Assembly (NCBI RefSeq): GCF_041583835.1
Contig: NZ_JBFHFC010000010.1
Coordinates: 17,505 to 81,504, forward strand
Origin: Thiomicrorhabdus sp041583835
Lineage (GTDB): Bacteria > Pseudomonadota > Gammaproteobacteria > Thiomicrospirales > Thiomicrospiraceae
Direction of reading: 5' to 3'
Length of the DNA stretch: 64,000 nt
In this document: in pieces, positions 29,132 to 36,848 of the stretch
Layout of the letters: the number at the start of each line of letters is the position of its first letter
Numbering within the stretch: position 1 is the stretch's first letter
The notes under the pieces: generated by a model
Databases searched by the model: none
The model's input: only the letters and a program-made list of their open reading frames with translations
Told to the model about the DNA's origin: nothing
Translations under genes and position numbers: made by a program

Positions 29132-30802
29132 TTATTCACTCAACCTTTGTTTATCTGAATTTTTTAATAAATACTCCGCCTGCGAGGCATAATTTTTATA
29201 ATCCTCAGGCACCTCATCCTGTTGCCGATACCAGAGCAAATATTGTCTCAAATCATAATAATTACTGTCCCTCACAGCATTATGAAATAAGTTCTGCATA
29301 TTATCTCGAACTAAGTCGAGATAGAGTTCATTACCAGAAGCGTATTGAAAATACCCTACCTTTTCCTGCTCGGGAAACTGTTTATAGAAAAAAAGTCGAT
29401 TTTTAAAATAATAAACTTCAAACGCACTCCAGGCTGATTGATAGCCATAACGCCAAAAAATCAAAACGAGCACTAATGCTCCCATGACAATAACCACCTT
29501 AACAGCGCCATACAAATTGAAACTAAATTTGTATGTTTTGAGATGCGTGCCATAAAACAATAGGAATAAAGTTAATAAATAATGTGTCGCTGACAATGAA
29601 AAAGGGTACGAAACTAAGGCTTGGACAACCAAAGGAGATAACAATCCAAATTGAATCAATAGGTGCTTACCCCCCTGTCTGTACCAGTTAACCAATAACC
29701 CCAGGAAAGACAGTACAACACCCAACATGCCAACCAATCCCGTTTGAATGAACCAAAAAAGCAATTCATTATGCGGATGAGTAACTCGATATATATCAAA
29801 CCCGACAATACGGGGGTCATGCCATAAATTATGAACGGAAACATACTCTTGAAAAACTTTCGGGTAATTACCTATACCTATCCCAAACCAGATATTATCT
29901 TGAAAAATAGACCAGCCCGTTTGATACAAAAACCAACGAACATCCGTTCCAAACACTACGTTAGCAAATTTATCATTAACCGAACTTCCTAGAACTGGCA
30001 CAATCAAACCAATAACGACCCCAAAAATCGCTACAAACAACCAAATCCAAATGTCTTTTGATTCCTTTACAAGCTGGTCGCGTATAGCCCAAACAACAAA
30101 GATCAAGCCTAAAATCAAACCCAACAGCCCCGAACGGGATCCACTATTTATTACAAGAAAGGCGCCCATTGCCACAAACAGGTAAATCGGTATTTTCAGC
30201 CAAACACTCAAACTAGAAAAACGTTTTTGAGACACTAAAAACAGTGACAGAACCTCGGTAAAAGCGATAAAGCTAGCAAACATATTCTTTTGCTGCAAGG
30301 AACCTAAGTAGCCTGATGATTTAATTATTAAAGGATAATACTCGGTAAAAACATATAGCACTCCAAACCGATCAAATCTTTGATCTAGCGCAATCAACCC
30401 TTGCATAAAACCCAAAATGCATAAGGCATAAAAAAACCAAAACCAATGATTTTGCTTCCATTCGATTTGTAACAAACCTATAACAAAAGATAAACCGAAC
30501 AGCATTGCCAAAGCTTGATATTTAAACTCTATCCAATCGGTTGTTTTAAATGATCCAACCAAAAGCAAAAGCAAAACACACAGCAGGAAAATGGCAGGTA
30601 ACCTCGAAAATAGAACTCGACCCGAACTTATCGAGTAAAAGACCATCCAAAAAAGAAAACCTGTTAAGCCTATGTAAACACCCAAATTGGAGGGCGTAAC
30701 TATTCCCGACTGTCCGCCAATATTGGGAACTGAAAACAAGCTCATATAGAAAATTGAAACTAATAAAAAAAGGCCTATTGAAAGAGTTTTCTTTTGAAAC
30801 AT
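29132..30802 (-). CDS. PglL/Wzy-like O-oligosaccharyltransferase (O-antigen ligase family)
   Basis: 556-aa polytopic membrane protein with about eleven hydrophobic helices and a soluble C-terminal tail of roughly 120 residues with TPR-like character. The large periplasmic loop contains THPHNELLFWFIQTGLVG, the Wzy_C signature, and an upstream segment SLQQKNMFASFIA resembles the PglL family's glutamine-rich motif. Such enzymes move a lipid-linked glycan onto serine or threonine of pilins, or onto lipid A. The neighbouring gene encodes a Ser/Thr/Ala-rich pilin, favouring pilin glycosylation; no other O-antigen genes are present. It lies directly behind the pilin terminator, so it depends on readthrough or its own promoter. 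Confidence 0.75.
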   Translation of the reverse strand: MFQKKTLSIGLFLLVSIFYMSLFSVPNIGGQSGIVTPSNLGVYIGLTGFLFWMVFYSISSGRVLFSRLPAIFLLCVLLLLLVGSFKTTDWIEFKYQALAMLFGLSFVIGLLQIEWKQNHWFWFFYALCILGFMQGLIALDQRFDRFGVLYVFTEYYPLIIKSSGYLGSLQQKNMFASFIAFTEVLSLFLVSQKRFSSLSVWLKIPIYLFVAMGAFLVINSGSRSGLLGLILGLIFVVWAIRDQLVKESKDIWIWLFVAIFGVVIGLIVPVLGSSVNDKFANVVFGTDVRWFLYQTGWSIFQDNIWFGIGIGNYPKVFQEYVSVHNLWHDPRIVGFDIYRVTHPHNELLFWFIQTGLVGMLGVVLSFLGLLVNWYRQGGKHLLIQFGLLSPLVVQALVSYPFSLSATHYLLTLFLLFYGTHLKTYKFSFNLYGAVKVVIVMGALVLVLIFWRYGYQSAWSAFEVYYFKNRLFFYKQFPEQEKVGYFQYASGNELYLDLVRDNMQNLFHNAVRDSNYYDLRQYLLWYRQQDEVPEDYKNYASQAEYLLKNSDKQRLSE

Positions 30803-30820
30803 AACACCTTCTCAAACGAA

Positions 30821-30845
30821 AAAAGCCCGCAAAAAGCGGGCTTTT
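30821..30845 (-). terminator. Terminator between pilin and oligosaccharyltransferase genes
   Basis: AAAAGCCCGC, a five-base loop, GCGGGCTTTT. On the minus strand the stem is followed by six Ts. It lies 28 bases after the pilin stop and 19 bases before the downstream gene. It would make the pilin transcript much more abundant than that of the transferase. Confidence 0.85.
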
Positions 30846-30872
30846 ACTTAAAAAACCAAAGCTGCTAAAGGA

Positions 30873-31412
30873 CTATTTAAGCTCTTTACATAAAATAAAG
30901 GCTGCTCCAGTTGCCGTATATGCAGCTGCAGTGCTGACATCAGCAGTACCACCACGAACAGTACCTGTGGTTGCAACGCCATCATCAAGCTTAGTGTCAA
31001 TATTCGTTGCAATAGTATCTTCGATATTACTTGCACAAATCATAGCTTTATTAGGAATCATATTTGTTGCAGCAGCTGGTACATATTCAAACACACCTTC
31101 AAGAGCATGCTCTGAACCTGTTGCCGTAGTTGATGTAGCCGGATCCCCAGTCAGAAACCCTTCCGTTCTTAAGTTATACCAAAATGCAGCATTCGTTGTA
31201 CCTGGATAAACACCTTTACGGTCTCTATAAGCCCAATAAGCAGCTGCGATATTATCAAAATCAGCCGTTACACTTTTCACTTTCGAGTTTTCAATCAACT
31301 CTTGACCTTTCAAAACACCACCTAACAACAAACCGATGATGACCAATACAATCGCGATTTCCACCAAGGTGAAACCTTTTTGATTCTGTAGCTGTGCTTG
31401 TGTATTTTTCAT
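30873..31412 (-). CDS. Type IV pilin-like protein, Ser/Thr/Ala-rich
   Basis: 179-aa pilin or major pseudopilin. Leader peptide with Gly13-Phe14 cleavage site (QKGFTLVEI), Glu at +5, and a long hydrophobic alpha-1 helix. The body has YWAYRDRKGVYPG, typical of class III-like pilins and GspG relatives. Two cysteines frame the C-terminal part (MICASN and ILCKELK), forming a likely D-region disulfide. Repeated Thr/Ser/Ala stretches could be glycan acceptors for the transferase downstream. The ATG at 31412 is preceded by GAGGAAG; a longer frame to 31478 is not needed. It lies 122 bases behind the sensor kinase gene and probably has its own promoter. The assembly machinery is not in this window. Confidence 0.85.
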   Translation of the reverse strand: MKNTQAQLQNQKGFTLVEIAIVLVIIGLLLGGVLKGQELIENSKVKSVTADFDNIAAAYWAYRDRKGVYPGTTNAAFWYNLRTEGFLTGDPATSTTATGSEHALEGVFEYVPAAATNMIPNKAMICASNIEDTIATNIDTKLDDGVATTGTVRGGTADVSTAAAYTATGAAFILCKELK

Positions 31413-31534
31413 TTTCTCTTCCTCTTGAAATTTGAAAAATTTAAAAACCTTAACTTTAGGTGTATTTAATAATAACAAAAGCGTTTCACAAAAAAAGAGT
31501 AAAAGTTTTTTACCCCATCAAAAATAAGTATTTA

Positions 31535-32617
31535 TCACAATTTTGGTATATTTCGCAAGGTTATTTTAAAAGACATCTTCTTTTCATGCTGTTCGAAACC
31601 AATTTCTCCACCAACCTGTTTAAGTAATTCTCTTGTCAAAAACAACCCCAATCCCATTCCACTTTTGCTGGTTGTCCAGAAAGGTTCGAACATCCTTTCA
31701 GACTTTAGCCTGGCATCTTCTTTCTGCAAACAGCTATTGATTCGAACTTGAACACCCTCGTCATTCTCATTAATTTCAATCCGCAATGGACAATCCCCAA
31801 TAGGATGATCGCGGTAATTGCCCAAAATATTTTTAAACACCTCCAACAATAGAGGACGTGCAACCGCTACACTCCCATGTCCGTGCAGTTCCGCTTCTAA
31901 CTGATACATGAACAGAACCTCTTCAATCAATTCATTCAAATCAAATCGCTCTGACTGATAAAACTCATGCAGCGGCTGATTCATTTGCCTAATCGTATTT
32001 GTCGCTCGTCGAGCCATGACCGGTAGACTATCTTTTAACCGATTAACCAAACGCAACTTATCTACATCCTGTTCCAGCCCCGCAACCTGTTCACTCAACA
32101 ATTTAATGAATTGCGCAATATTTTTTACTTCATGCTGTACAAACATTTGATAACGTTCCAAACGTTTTTGAGAATTTAAGATTTCAGCATGTTTATGCTC
32201 AAGGTCCTGTTGCAAGATTTGAGTAAACGTCGTCATAATCAGGTCGAGCCAACTGCTTCGCTCACCACGATAGCGTGGCAATTCGAACGTCAACAAAAAA
32301 TGCATATCGTCACTTTCCAACTCGAATTTCCGCTGAATTGCCGAACGGCGGCCATTATGCCCAAACGATTCGAATCGCTGCTCGCCAAACCAATCGATAC
32401 TGGCCTGCAATTGAAAAATTCCGGCTTTTTCGAGAATCGGCCACGCTTGGTCGAAAAAGTCCAACGCGTCTTGACCAACTTTTTGATTAAGTTCGTATAG
32501 CTCGGCAATCGTACGGCTTAAACGCGAAGTTTGCTGATGTACGTAAAAAGCGACCCAAAGCAAAACCAGACCAAGCGTAATCAGACTTAGGGAAAACCAA
32601 TCGCTCAAAAAGCCCAT
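31535..32617 (-). CDS. Sensor histidine kinase with degenerate ATP-binding motifs
   Basis: One N-terminal transmembrane helix (residues 9-26), a ~100-residue region of unknown fold, a coiled coil, and a kinase core. The H-box is FVQHEVKNIAQFIKLL with His162. The N-box is altered (FKNILGNYRDH), and the G1 box Asp-x-Gly-x-Gly is missing: the stretch before the F box reads RINSCLQKED. The F and G2 boxes remain (FEPFWTT, SGMGLGLFL). ATP binding may be weakened, or the protein may act mainly as a phosphatase or dock. It lies 33 bases downstream of the response regulator gene and is presumably its partner. Resemblance to PrsK-type kinases is limited to the C-terminal domain. Confidence 0.82.
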   Translation of the reverse strand: MGFLSDWFSLSLITLGLVLLWVAFYVHQQTSRLSRTIAELYELNQKVGQDALDFFDQAWPILEKAGIFQLQASIDWFGEQRFESFGHNGRRSAIQRKFELESDDMHFLLTFELPRYRGERSSWLDLIMTTFTQILQQDLEHKHAEILNSQKRLERYQMFVQHEVKNIAQFIKLLSEQVAGLEQDVDKLRLVNRLKDSLPVMARRATNTIRQMNQPLHEFYQSERFDLNELIEEVLFMYQLEAELHGHGSVAVARPLLLEVFKNILGNYRDHPIGDCPLRIEINENDEGVQVRINSCLQKEDARLKSERMFEPFWTTSKSGMGLGLFLTRELLKQVGGEIGFEQHEKKMSFKITLRNIPKL

Positions 32618-32650
32618 TCATTCGTCCCTACATCTACCAAACAACTTAGA

Positions 32651-33259
32651 TCAAACCGATAAATTATCACGCTGAAGTCCGTATTTTTTAATCAGATAAT
32701 AAACATTTTCACGCTTAATCCCCAAACGTCTCGCCGTTTCGTGAACGTTAAATTGAGTTTCCGCCAACACCTGTTTGAGCAATTTTTCTTCAGCTTGATT
32801 ACGAATAGATTTAACGCCTTCACCCACAAAGGCATCAATCTCAACCTTTTGAACACCTTCCTGCTCTTTTAGCTTTTGCGCCTGATCGTAAAACAAGAAT
32901 GCCCTTTGCACGGAAAACAACAACGCATCTTGAGAAATCGGCTTTTCCAAGAAATCGAAAGCCCCCTGCTTGAGGGCTAAATAGGAAGTGGTCTGCATAT
33001 CTTGACCGGTGAGTACGAGTGTTTTAACTTGCGGCTGATAGGAACTTAACCAATCCAAAACGGCCAAACCTTCATCAGCCGTATGTTCATTGGGCGGCAT
33101 CCCCATGTCAAGAATCACAACCTGAGGCGTTGCTTCTTTCAATGATTCAATCGCTTCCTTTCGAGAACACGCCTCCGTTATGACATAACCTTTTGTCTCC
33201 AACAAAAAGGAAACCATCCCCCTTATTGCCGGGTCGTCATCCACAATCAATATTTGCAT
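32651..33259 (-). CDS. Response regulator: receiver plus Fis-type helix-turn-helix
   Basis: 202-aa regulator with an N-terminal receiver (acidic pocket VDDDP, phosphoacceptor Asp51 in VVILDMGMPP, conserved Lys in FLEKP) and a C-terminal Fis-like DNA-binding helix-turn-helix (ETARRLGIKRENVYYLIKKYGL). The sigma-54 AAA+ module found between these parts in NtrC relatives is absent, as in RegA/ActR. It should therefore act with the main sigma factor. The ATG at 33259 starts the receiver properly. The gene lies 27 bases behind the beta-repeat pilin gene and 33 bases before the kinase gene, so the pilin genes and the two-component system form one unit. Confidence 0.88.
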   Translation of the reverse strand: MQILIVDDDPAIRGMVSFLLETKGYVITEACSRKEAIESLKEATPQVVILDMGMPPNEHTADEGLAVLDWLSSYQPQVKTLVLTGQDMQTTSYLALKQGAFDFLEKPISQDALLFSVQRAFLFYDQAQKLKEQEGVQKVEIDAFVGEGVKSIRNQAEEKLLKQVLAETQFNVHETARRLGIKRENVYYLIKKYGLQRDNLSV

Positions 33260-33286
33260 AATTAACTTTGTGCACCAAGGCAACGA

Positions 33287-34786
33287 CTAAGGTGGCGTGT
33301 AGCCATATTCAATCTGCACTCCGCCAGTAATAGTTCCAGCAACAGTAGGATCATTATAAACCTGATTCCATTCAGCTTCCGTCGCCGTCACTTTGAGAAT
33401 ATCCTCAGGCCCACCGGAGATCTCACCTCTAATCAGGTCGCCGTAAAGAATCAGAATATCGACACTGCCATCATTGCCAAGATTCACAGTTCCGGTTATA
33501 TCCCCTCTCACCGTCACAGTATCCGCGCCCGTACCGGCATCCAGGGTTCCACCAATAGAACCACCGATTGTCGCAGTATCGTTATCTTGACCTAAATTAA
33601 CATCACCCTTATATAAAAGGCTGCCCGATATCTCGACGGTATCAATTCCTTTTTCCGTCGAAATACTTCCGCCGGATTCCACATTACTTAAAATAATAAA
33701 ATAGTCGACATCATCCCCGCCATTTACTCCGGCGTTCACATTTCCTTCAACTTTAAGCTTATTCGATCCGGCCTGGAAATTGATACTGCTATCGATATCA
33801 CCCGTTACATAGAGACTGTCGCCATAAACATCGCCAGTATCCTCAAAGTCGCCATCACCGTTTAGATCGGTACCCGCCTCTTTAGTTCCGGTGTTAAAAT
33901 CATTGGTTGAGGTTAAGTCTTTATTAACGATATATTCGTAATCTTCGAATGCAAAACCTGAATCGAAACCATTCGGTCTTAAATCAACCTGCTGCTTAAT
34001 CTCATAAGCCGAAATAGTTTCCAATTGATCATCAAAATCAGTGTCATTAAACACACCTTTTGTAAAACGCATATCTGCATCACAATTCTCGCTTTCACGA
34101 ACACTTCTCGCACTGCTATTACAGTTAGTAATTGTGGTTTGATCGCCATTTTCGTTAAAGGCAACAATCACCGCCTGAATGTATTCATTCACGACATCAT
34201 TCGTACCGCTACAATCATTCGCCGCGTTACGGCCACATATTTCATAACTCTTAGTTGCATCGCCGGGAACACTTTCGGTCGGAGGTGTAAACAAATCAAA
34301 TGCAGGTGCCCCGCGATTGTAAAAATAACTACCCGGGGAATCCGCTAATTGCTCGGCTTCACCTCCGGCAGATGTGTCCGAAACATCCAAACTCATCACC
34401 GTAGCGTCAGCCGCCAATTGATTTACGCCGTAACCGAATAAGTTGCCGTAATCGTCGCTTGCCGTACCTCTTGGAATTCCTATATCATCGTAAGGAACAG
34501 TTCCGAAATAACTGCTACACGTTTGCCCCGTGCGCTCGTCTTTATCTGAACCGTCGCCGTCAGTATCCGGACAAGGCATGTGTTTATTGATAACGACATA
34601 GTTCAATAAGGCACGCTTTGTGACTTCCAAACTACCTTTGGTATGTGATTGATTGGCATTATCGATATAGGCACCCAACGTGCTGAAACCCGCTCCGAAA
34701 ATTAGAGCGATAATCGCCAATACAACAGCTATTTCAACCAAGGTAAAACCCCGTTGAATTCTTGTTAGTGGTGTCTGTAGTAGCAT
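33287..34786 (-). CDS. Prepilin-like protein with C-terminal beta-solenoid-like repeat domain
   Basis: 499 aa. Class III leader cut after Gly13 (QRGFTLVEIAVVLAII) with Glu at +5. A globular middle contains MPCPDTDGDG (Cys72, Asp74, Asp76, Asp78; a calcium-loop-like motif) and VPYDDIGIPRG. From about residue 323 to 463 there are seven imperfect repeats of 19-21 residues of the form hydrophobic-x-hydrophobic-x-Gly-[Asp/Asn/Ser]-[Ile/Leu/Val], for example VTVRGDITGTVNLG and ATIGGSIGGTLDAG. These look like coils of a right- or left-handed beta-solenoid similar to adhesin stalks. A second DLNGDGDFEDTGD loop precedes them. Start supported by GGGGGT upstream. No family is recognised for the whole protein; a minor-pilin adhesin is my inference. 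Confidence 0.82.
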   Translation of the reverse strand: MLLQTPLTRIQRGFTLVEIAVVLAIIALIFGAGFSTLGAYIDNANQSHTKGSLEVTKRALLNYVVINKHMPCPDTDGDGSDKDERTGQTCSSYFGTVPYDDIGIPRGTASDDYGNLFGYGVNQLAADATVMSLDVSDTSAGGEAEQLADSPGSYFYNRGAPAFDLFTPPTESVPGDATKSYEICGRNAANDCSGTNDVVNEYIQAVIVAFNENGDQTTITNCNSSARSVRESENCDADMRFTKGVFNDTDFDDQLETISAYEIKQQVDLRPNGFDSGFAFEDYEYIVNKDLTSTNDFNTGTKEAGTDLNGDGDFEDTGDVYGDSLYVTGDIDSSINFQAGSNKLKVEGNVNAGVNGGDDVDYFIILSNVESGGSISTEKGIDTVEISGSLLYKGDVNLGQDNDTATIGGSIGGTLDAGTGADTVTVRGDITGTVNLGNDGSVDILILYGDLIRGEISGGPEDILKVTATEAEWNQVYNDPTVAGTITGGVQIEYGYTPP

Positions 34787-34795
34787 GTCTACCCC

Positions 34796-35812
34796 CTATT
34801 CTTTAGGCTGAAAAACCAATGCATTTTTTGCATCATGCATTGTTATCCATGTCATATAGTGACGATTTTCGCCAGTTTGAGTATAAACAAAGGAGTTATC
34901 GCCTTTGTCGCAATTCGCATTTTCATTGTCCGTCCCGCCAACACAAGCATCATCCCCCGACAGATAACGATGTACGTTATCGCCATTCGCGCCCCATGAA
35001 ATAACCAGAGCAAGAATACCGCTATCCATAACAACTCCGTTTTCATCTTGCAGAGTGAGATTCCCATAACCGAGACTGGTTCCGACGGGTGGAGTTACAA
35101 AATAAAAATAAGGCGGTTTTTGTTCGGCATAAGACGAAAAAAACGACCGTGGATCCGGCTCATCATCGTAAGGCGAAGCCACCGGCACCGTTGTATTCAA
35201 ATCAGCCGGAATATAAACATCCACAGCGGGATTCACTCCGTTTGTATCGACATCGCCATCTAAGCATGCCGTAGCCGCCGGAGAACTATCCGACCAGCAA
35301 TAATATTGGTTACTCGCATTATCTAAAGAGGAAAGGTTATTATTTGCCGTAGGATCCAGTATTCCACACCGATATAAACCCGTAGCCGTTCTTGGCCCCG
35401 ATTTACCAAACACGCTGGCCGATTCGCAAATGTCAAACACCTTTCCGCTATCTGTGGCATTGCGGTTAACCGTATAAAAATAAGAGTGATCCCACGCATC
35501 CTTACTACGGGTTCCAACATCGTTATACGGTAAATAGCCTTCGTCGGACTCGCACCTACCCGAGACAGTATCTTCCTTGCCGTCACCATCGATATCCGGG
35601 CACGGCAAACGCAAATTAACCTGCAAATAGGTTTTCAAACTTTTTTGAATATCTTGAATATAGGCCTTTTCTTCCATGATATTGTCGGTGTCATAAACTA
35701 ATTTAAACAATCCCTGAAAGCCTAATAACACGATTCCAAGAATCAAAATCGCTATAGCGACTTCAAGTAGAGAAAAGCCTTTTTGATTAACCCTTGAATG
35801 CATCATGGACAT
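34796..35812 (-). CDS. Large pseudopilin with CPDxDGDG motif
   Basis: 338 aa from the ATG at 35812, which has GGGGG five bases upstream; the frame runs to 35824. Leader cleaved after Gly12 (QKGFSLLEVAIAIL), Glu at +5, hydrophobic helix, then LRLPCPDIDGDG (residues 68-78) and LPYNDVGT, matching its two neighbours. The middle and C-terminal parts are rich in Asp, Asn and Gly with several cysteines (CDSD-like, CWSD, CLDGD, CVGGT, NCDKGD), suggesting disulfides and metal-binding loops. It sits 9 bases before the beta-repeat pilin gene and overlaps the upstream minor pilin gene by 10 bases. It resembles large type II secretion/type IV minor pseudopilins; role unknown. Confidence 0.82.
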   Translation of the reverse strand: MSMMHSRVNQKGFSLLEVAIAILILGIVLLGFQGLFKLVYDTDNIMEEKAYIQDIQKSLKTYLQVNLRLPCPDIDGDGKEDTVSGRCESDEGYLPYNDVGTRSKDAWDHSYFYTVNRNATDSGKVFDICESASVFGKSGPRTATGLYRCGILDPTANNNLSSLDNASNQYYCWSDSSPAATACLDGDVDTNGVNPAVDVYIPADLNTTVPVASPYDDEPDPRSFFSSYAEQKPPYFYFVTPPVGTSLGYGNLTLQDENGVVMDSGILALVISWGANGDNVHRYLSGDDACVGGTDNENANCDKGDNSFVYTQTGENRHYMTWITMHDAKNALVFQPKE

Positions 35813-36741
35813 AACTGCCCCCATTGGCGCCAGCCAGACCCCTTTTTATTCGTTATCGAATACCCGTTAAACCAATGCAAACGGGATTCCGAAACATGAG
35901 AAAAATTATCGTACTGCGTACAGATCTTATTACCAACGTACAACAACCATTCATCAAAGGTTATTCCAATCACTTTATCTGAATTATCCGAATTAAAAAT
36001 ACTGGTATTTTCGGATTCAAAAACCACGTCCTGATCACTGTTTTCCGCATTCAACCCATCGTCACCTGCATCAATGATCACGGCTATATATCCTGACTTC
36101 CCATCCAAAACCAAACCTTTGAAATCTCCTACGTCCGGATCCAAGTTCAACGCAGAACCACCATTAGGGGTGACAGGAGATAAAGGTGTATAAATATCAT
36201 CCCATTTAGACGTATCTAAAGACGTATTTAAATAGGCATAACGCATATCGAAGAAATAATAATACTTCCCTGCCGGCGCAAAATAAAAATTCCTGTTATT
36301 CAATCTCTCAGGAACGTAACCGACACAATAATCGACCCCATTACATGCCCCTAAAGCACTTCTATTCGGTCTGGGAACCAACACCTTATTAACATCCGTG
36401 GGATCAAACTCATAATTACCGCAAGATTCTTCACCGCTTGTAGACAGCGACCCGTCCCCATCCAAATCAGGACAAGGAAGATAGCCAGGAGCAGGCATAT
36501 CACCCGAATCTTTAAAATTACCGGAAGAATTCGTGGAATAAAGTTCGGTAGTAAGAGTCGCAAAATTCAGAAGTCTTTGCTTAACAAGTCTCAATTCATA
36601 TTCATCACTGACATAGGAATCTGTTTTAAATAATGAAATGATACGTTGATGCTGTGTCGCAATCCATAAAGCCGCGACAATAAAAACAACCACGATAAAG
36701 AGCATCAGCACAAATCCATTTTGCTTGCGGCATACATCCAT
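35803..36741 (-). CDS. GspK/PilX-like minor pilin without Glu+5, CPDxDGDG motif
   Basis: 312 aa. The short leader ends at Gly9 (QNGFVLMLFIVVV), followed by a hydrophobic helix. The residue five after cleavage is Leu instead of Glu, as in tip-located GspK and some PilX proteins. The body holds LPCPDLDGDG (residues 88-97) followed by SCGNYEF and CNGVDYCVGYVP, so disulfides and calcium loops are likely. Ribosome-binding site GAGGGG is clear. It is the first gene of the cluster, and its end overlaps the next pseudopilin gene. By position and missing Glu+5 it is the best candidate for the tip of a pseudopilus. Family assignment is by features, not close similarity. Confidence 0.75.
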   Translation of the reverse strand: MDVCRKQNGFVLMLFIVVVFIVAALWIATQHQRIISLFKTDSYVSDEYELRLVKQRLLNFATLTTELYSTNSSGNFKDSGDMPAPGYLPCPDLDGDGSLSTSGEESCGNYEFDPTDVNKVLVPRPNRSALGACNGVDYCVGYVPERLNNRNFYFAPAGKYYYFFDMRYAYLNTSLDTSKWDDIYTPLSPVTPNGGSALNLDPDVGDFKGLVLDGKSGYIAVIIDAGDDGLNAENSDQDVVFESENTSIFNSDNSDKVIGITFDEWLLYVGNKICTQYDNFSHVSESRLHWFNGYSITNKKGSGWRQWGQLCP

Positions 36742-36817
36742 AAAATACCCCTCTTTGATTTATATGATACTCCTATCCTATTATCCACACTATTAATATA
36801 GAATAAAAACCTAAAAC

Positions 36818-36846
36818 AAAAAATCCCACGAACGTGGGATTTTTTT
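36818..36846 (-). terminator. Terminator of the YkgJ-like gene
   Basis: A-tract, ATCCCACG, CGTGGGAT, T-tract with a GAAC tetraloop. It lies 3 bases after the YkgJ-like stop. On the minus strand six Ts follow, insulating the pseudopilin cluster from upstream transcription. Confidence 0.88.
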
Positions 36847-36848
36847 AA

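Noticed and set aside
31413..31534. Sigma-54 promoter upstream of the pilin gene
   Set aside because: No GG-N10-GC element at the right spacing was found on the minus strand; only loose sigma-70-like hexamers are present.
33398..33820. CRISPR-like or DNA tandem repeat in the beta-repeat pilin gene
   Set aside because: The repetition is at protein level only; the DNA repeats are too diverged and vary in length.
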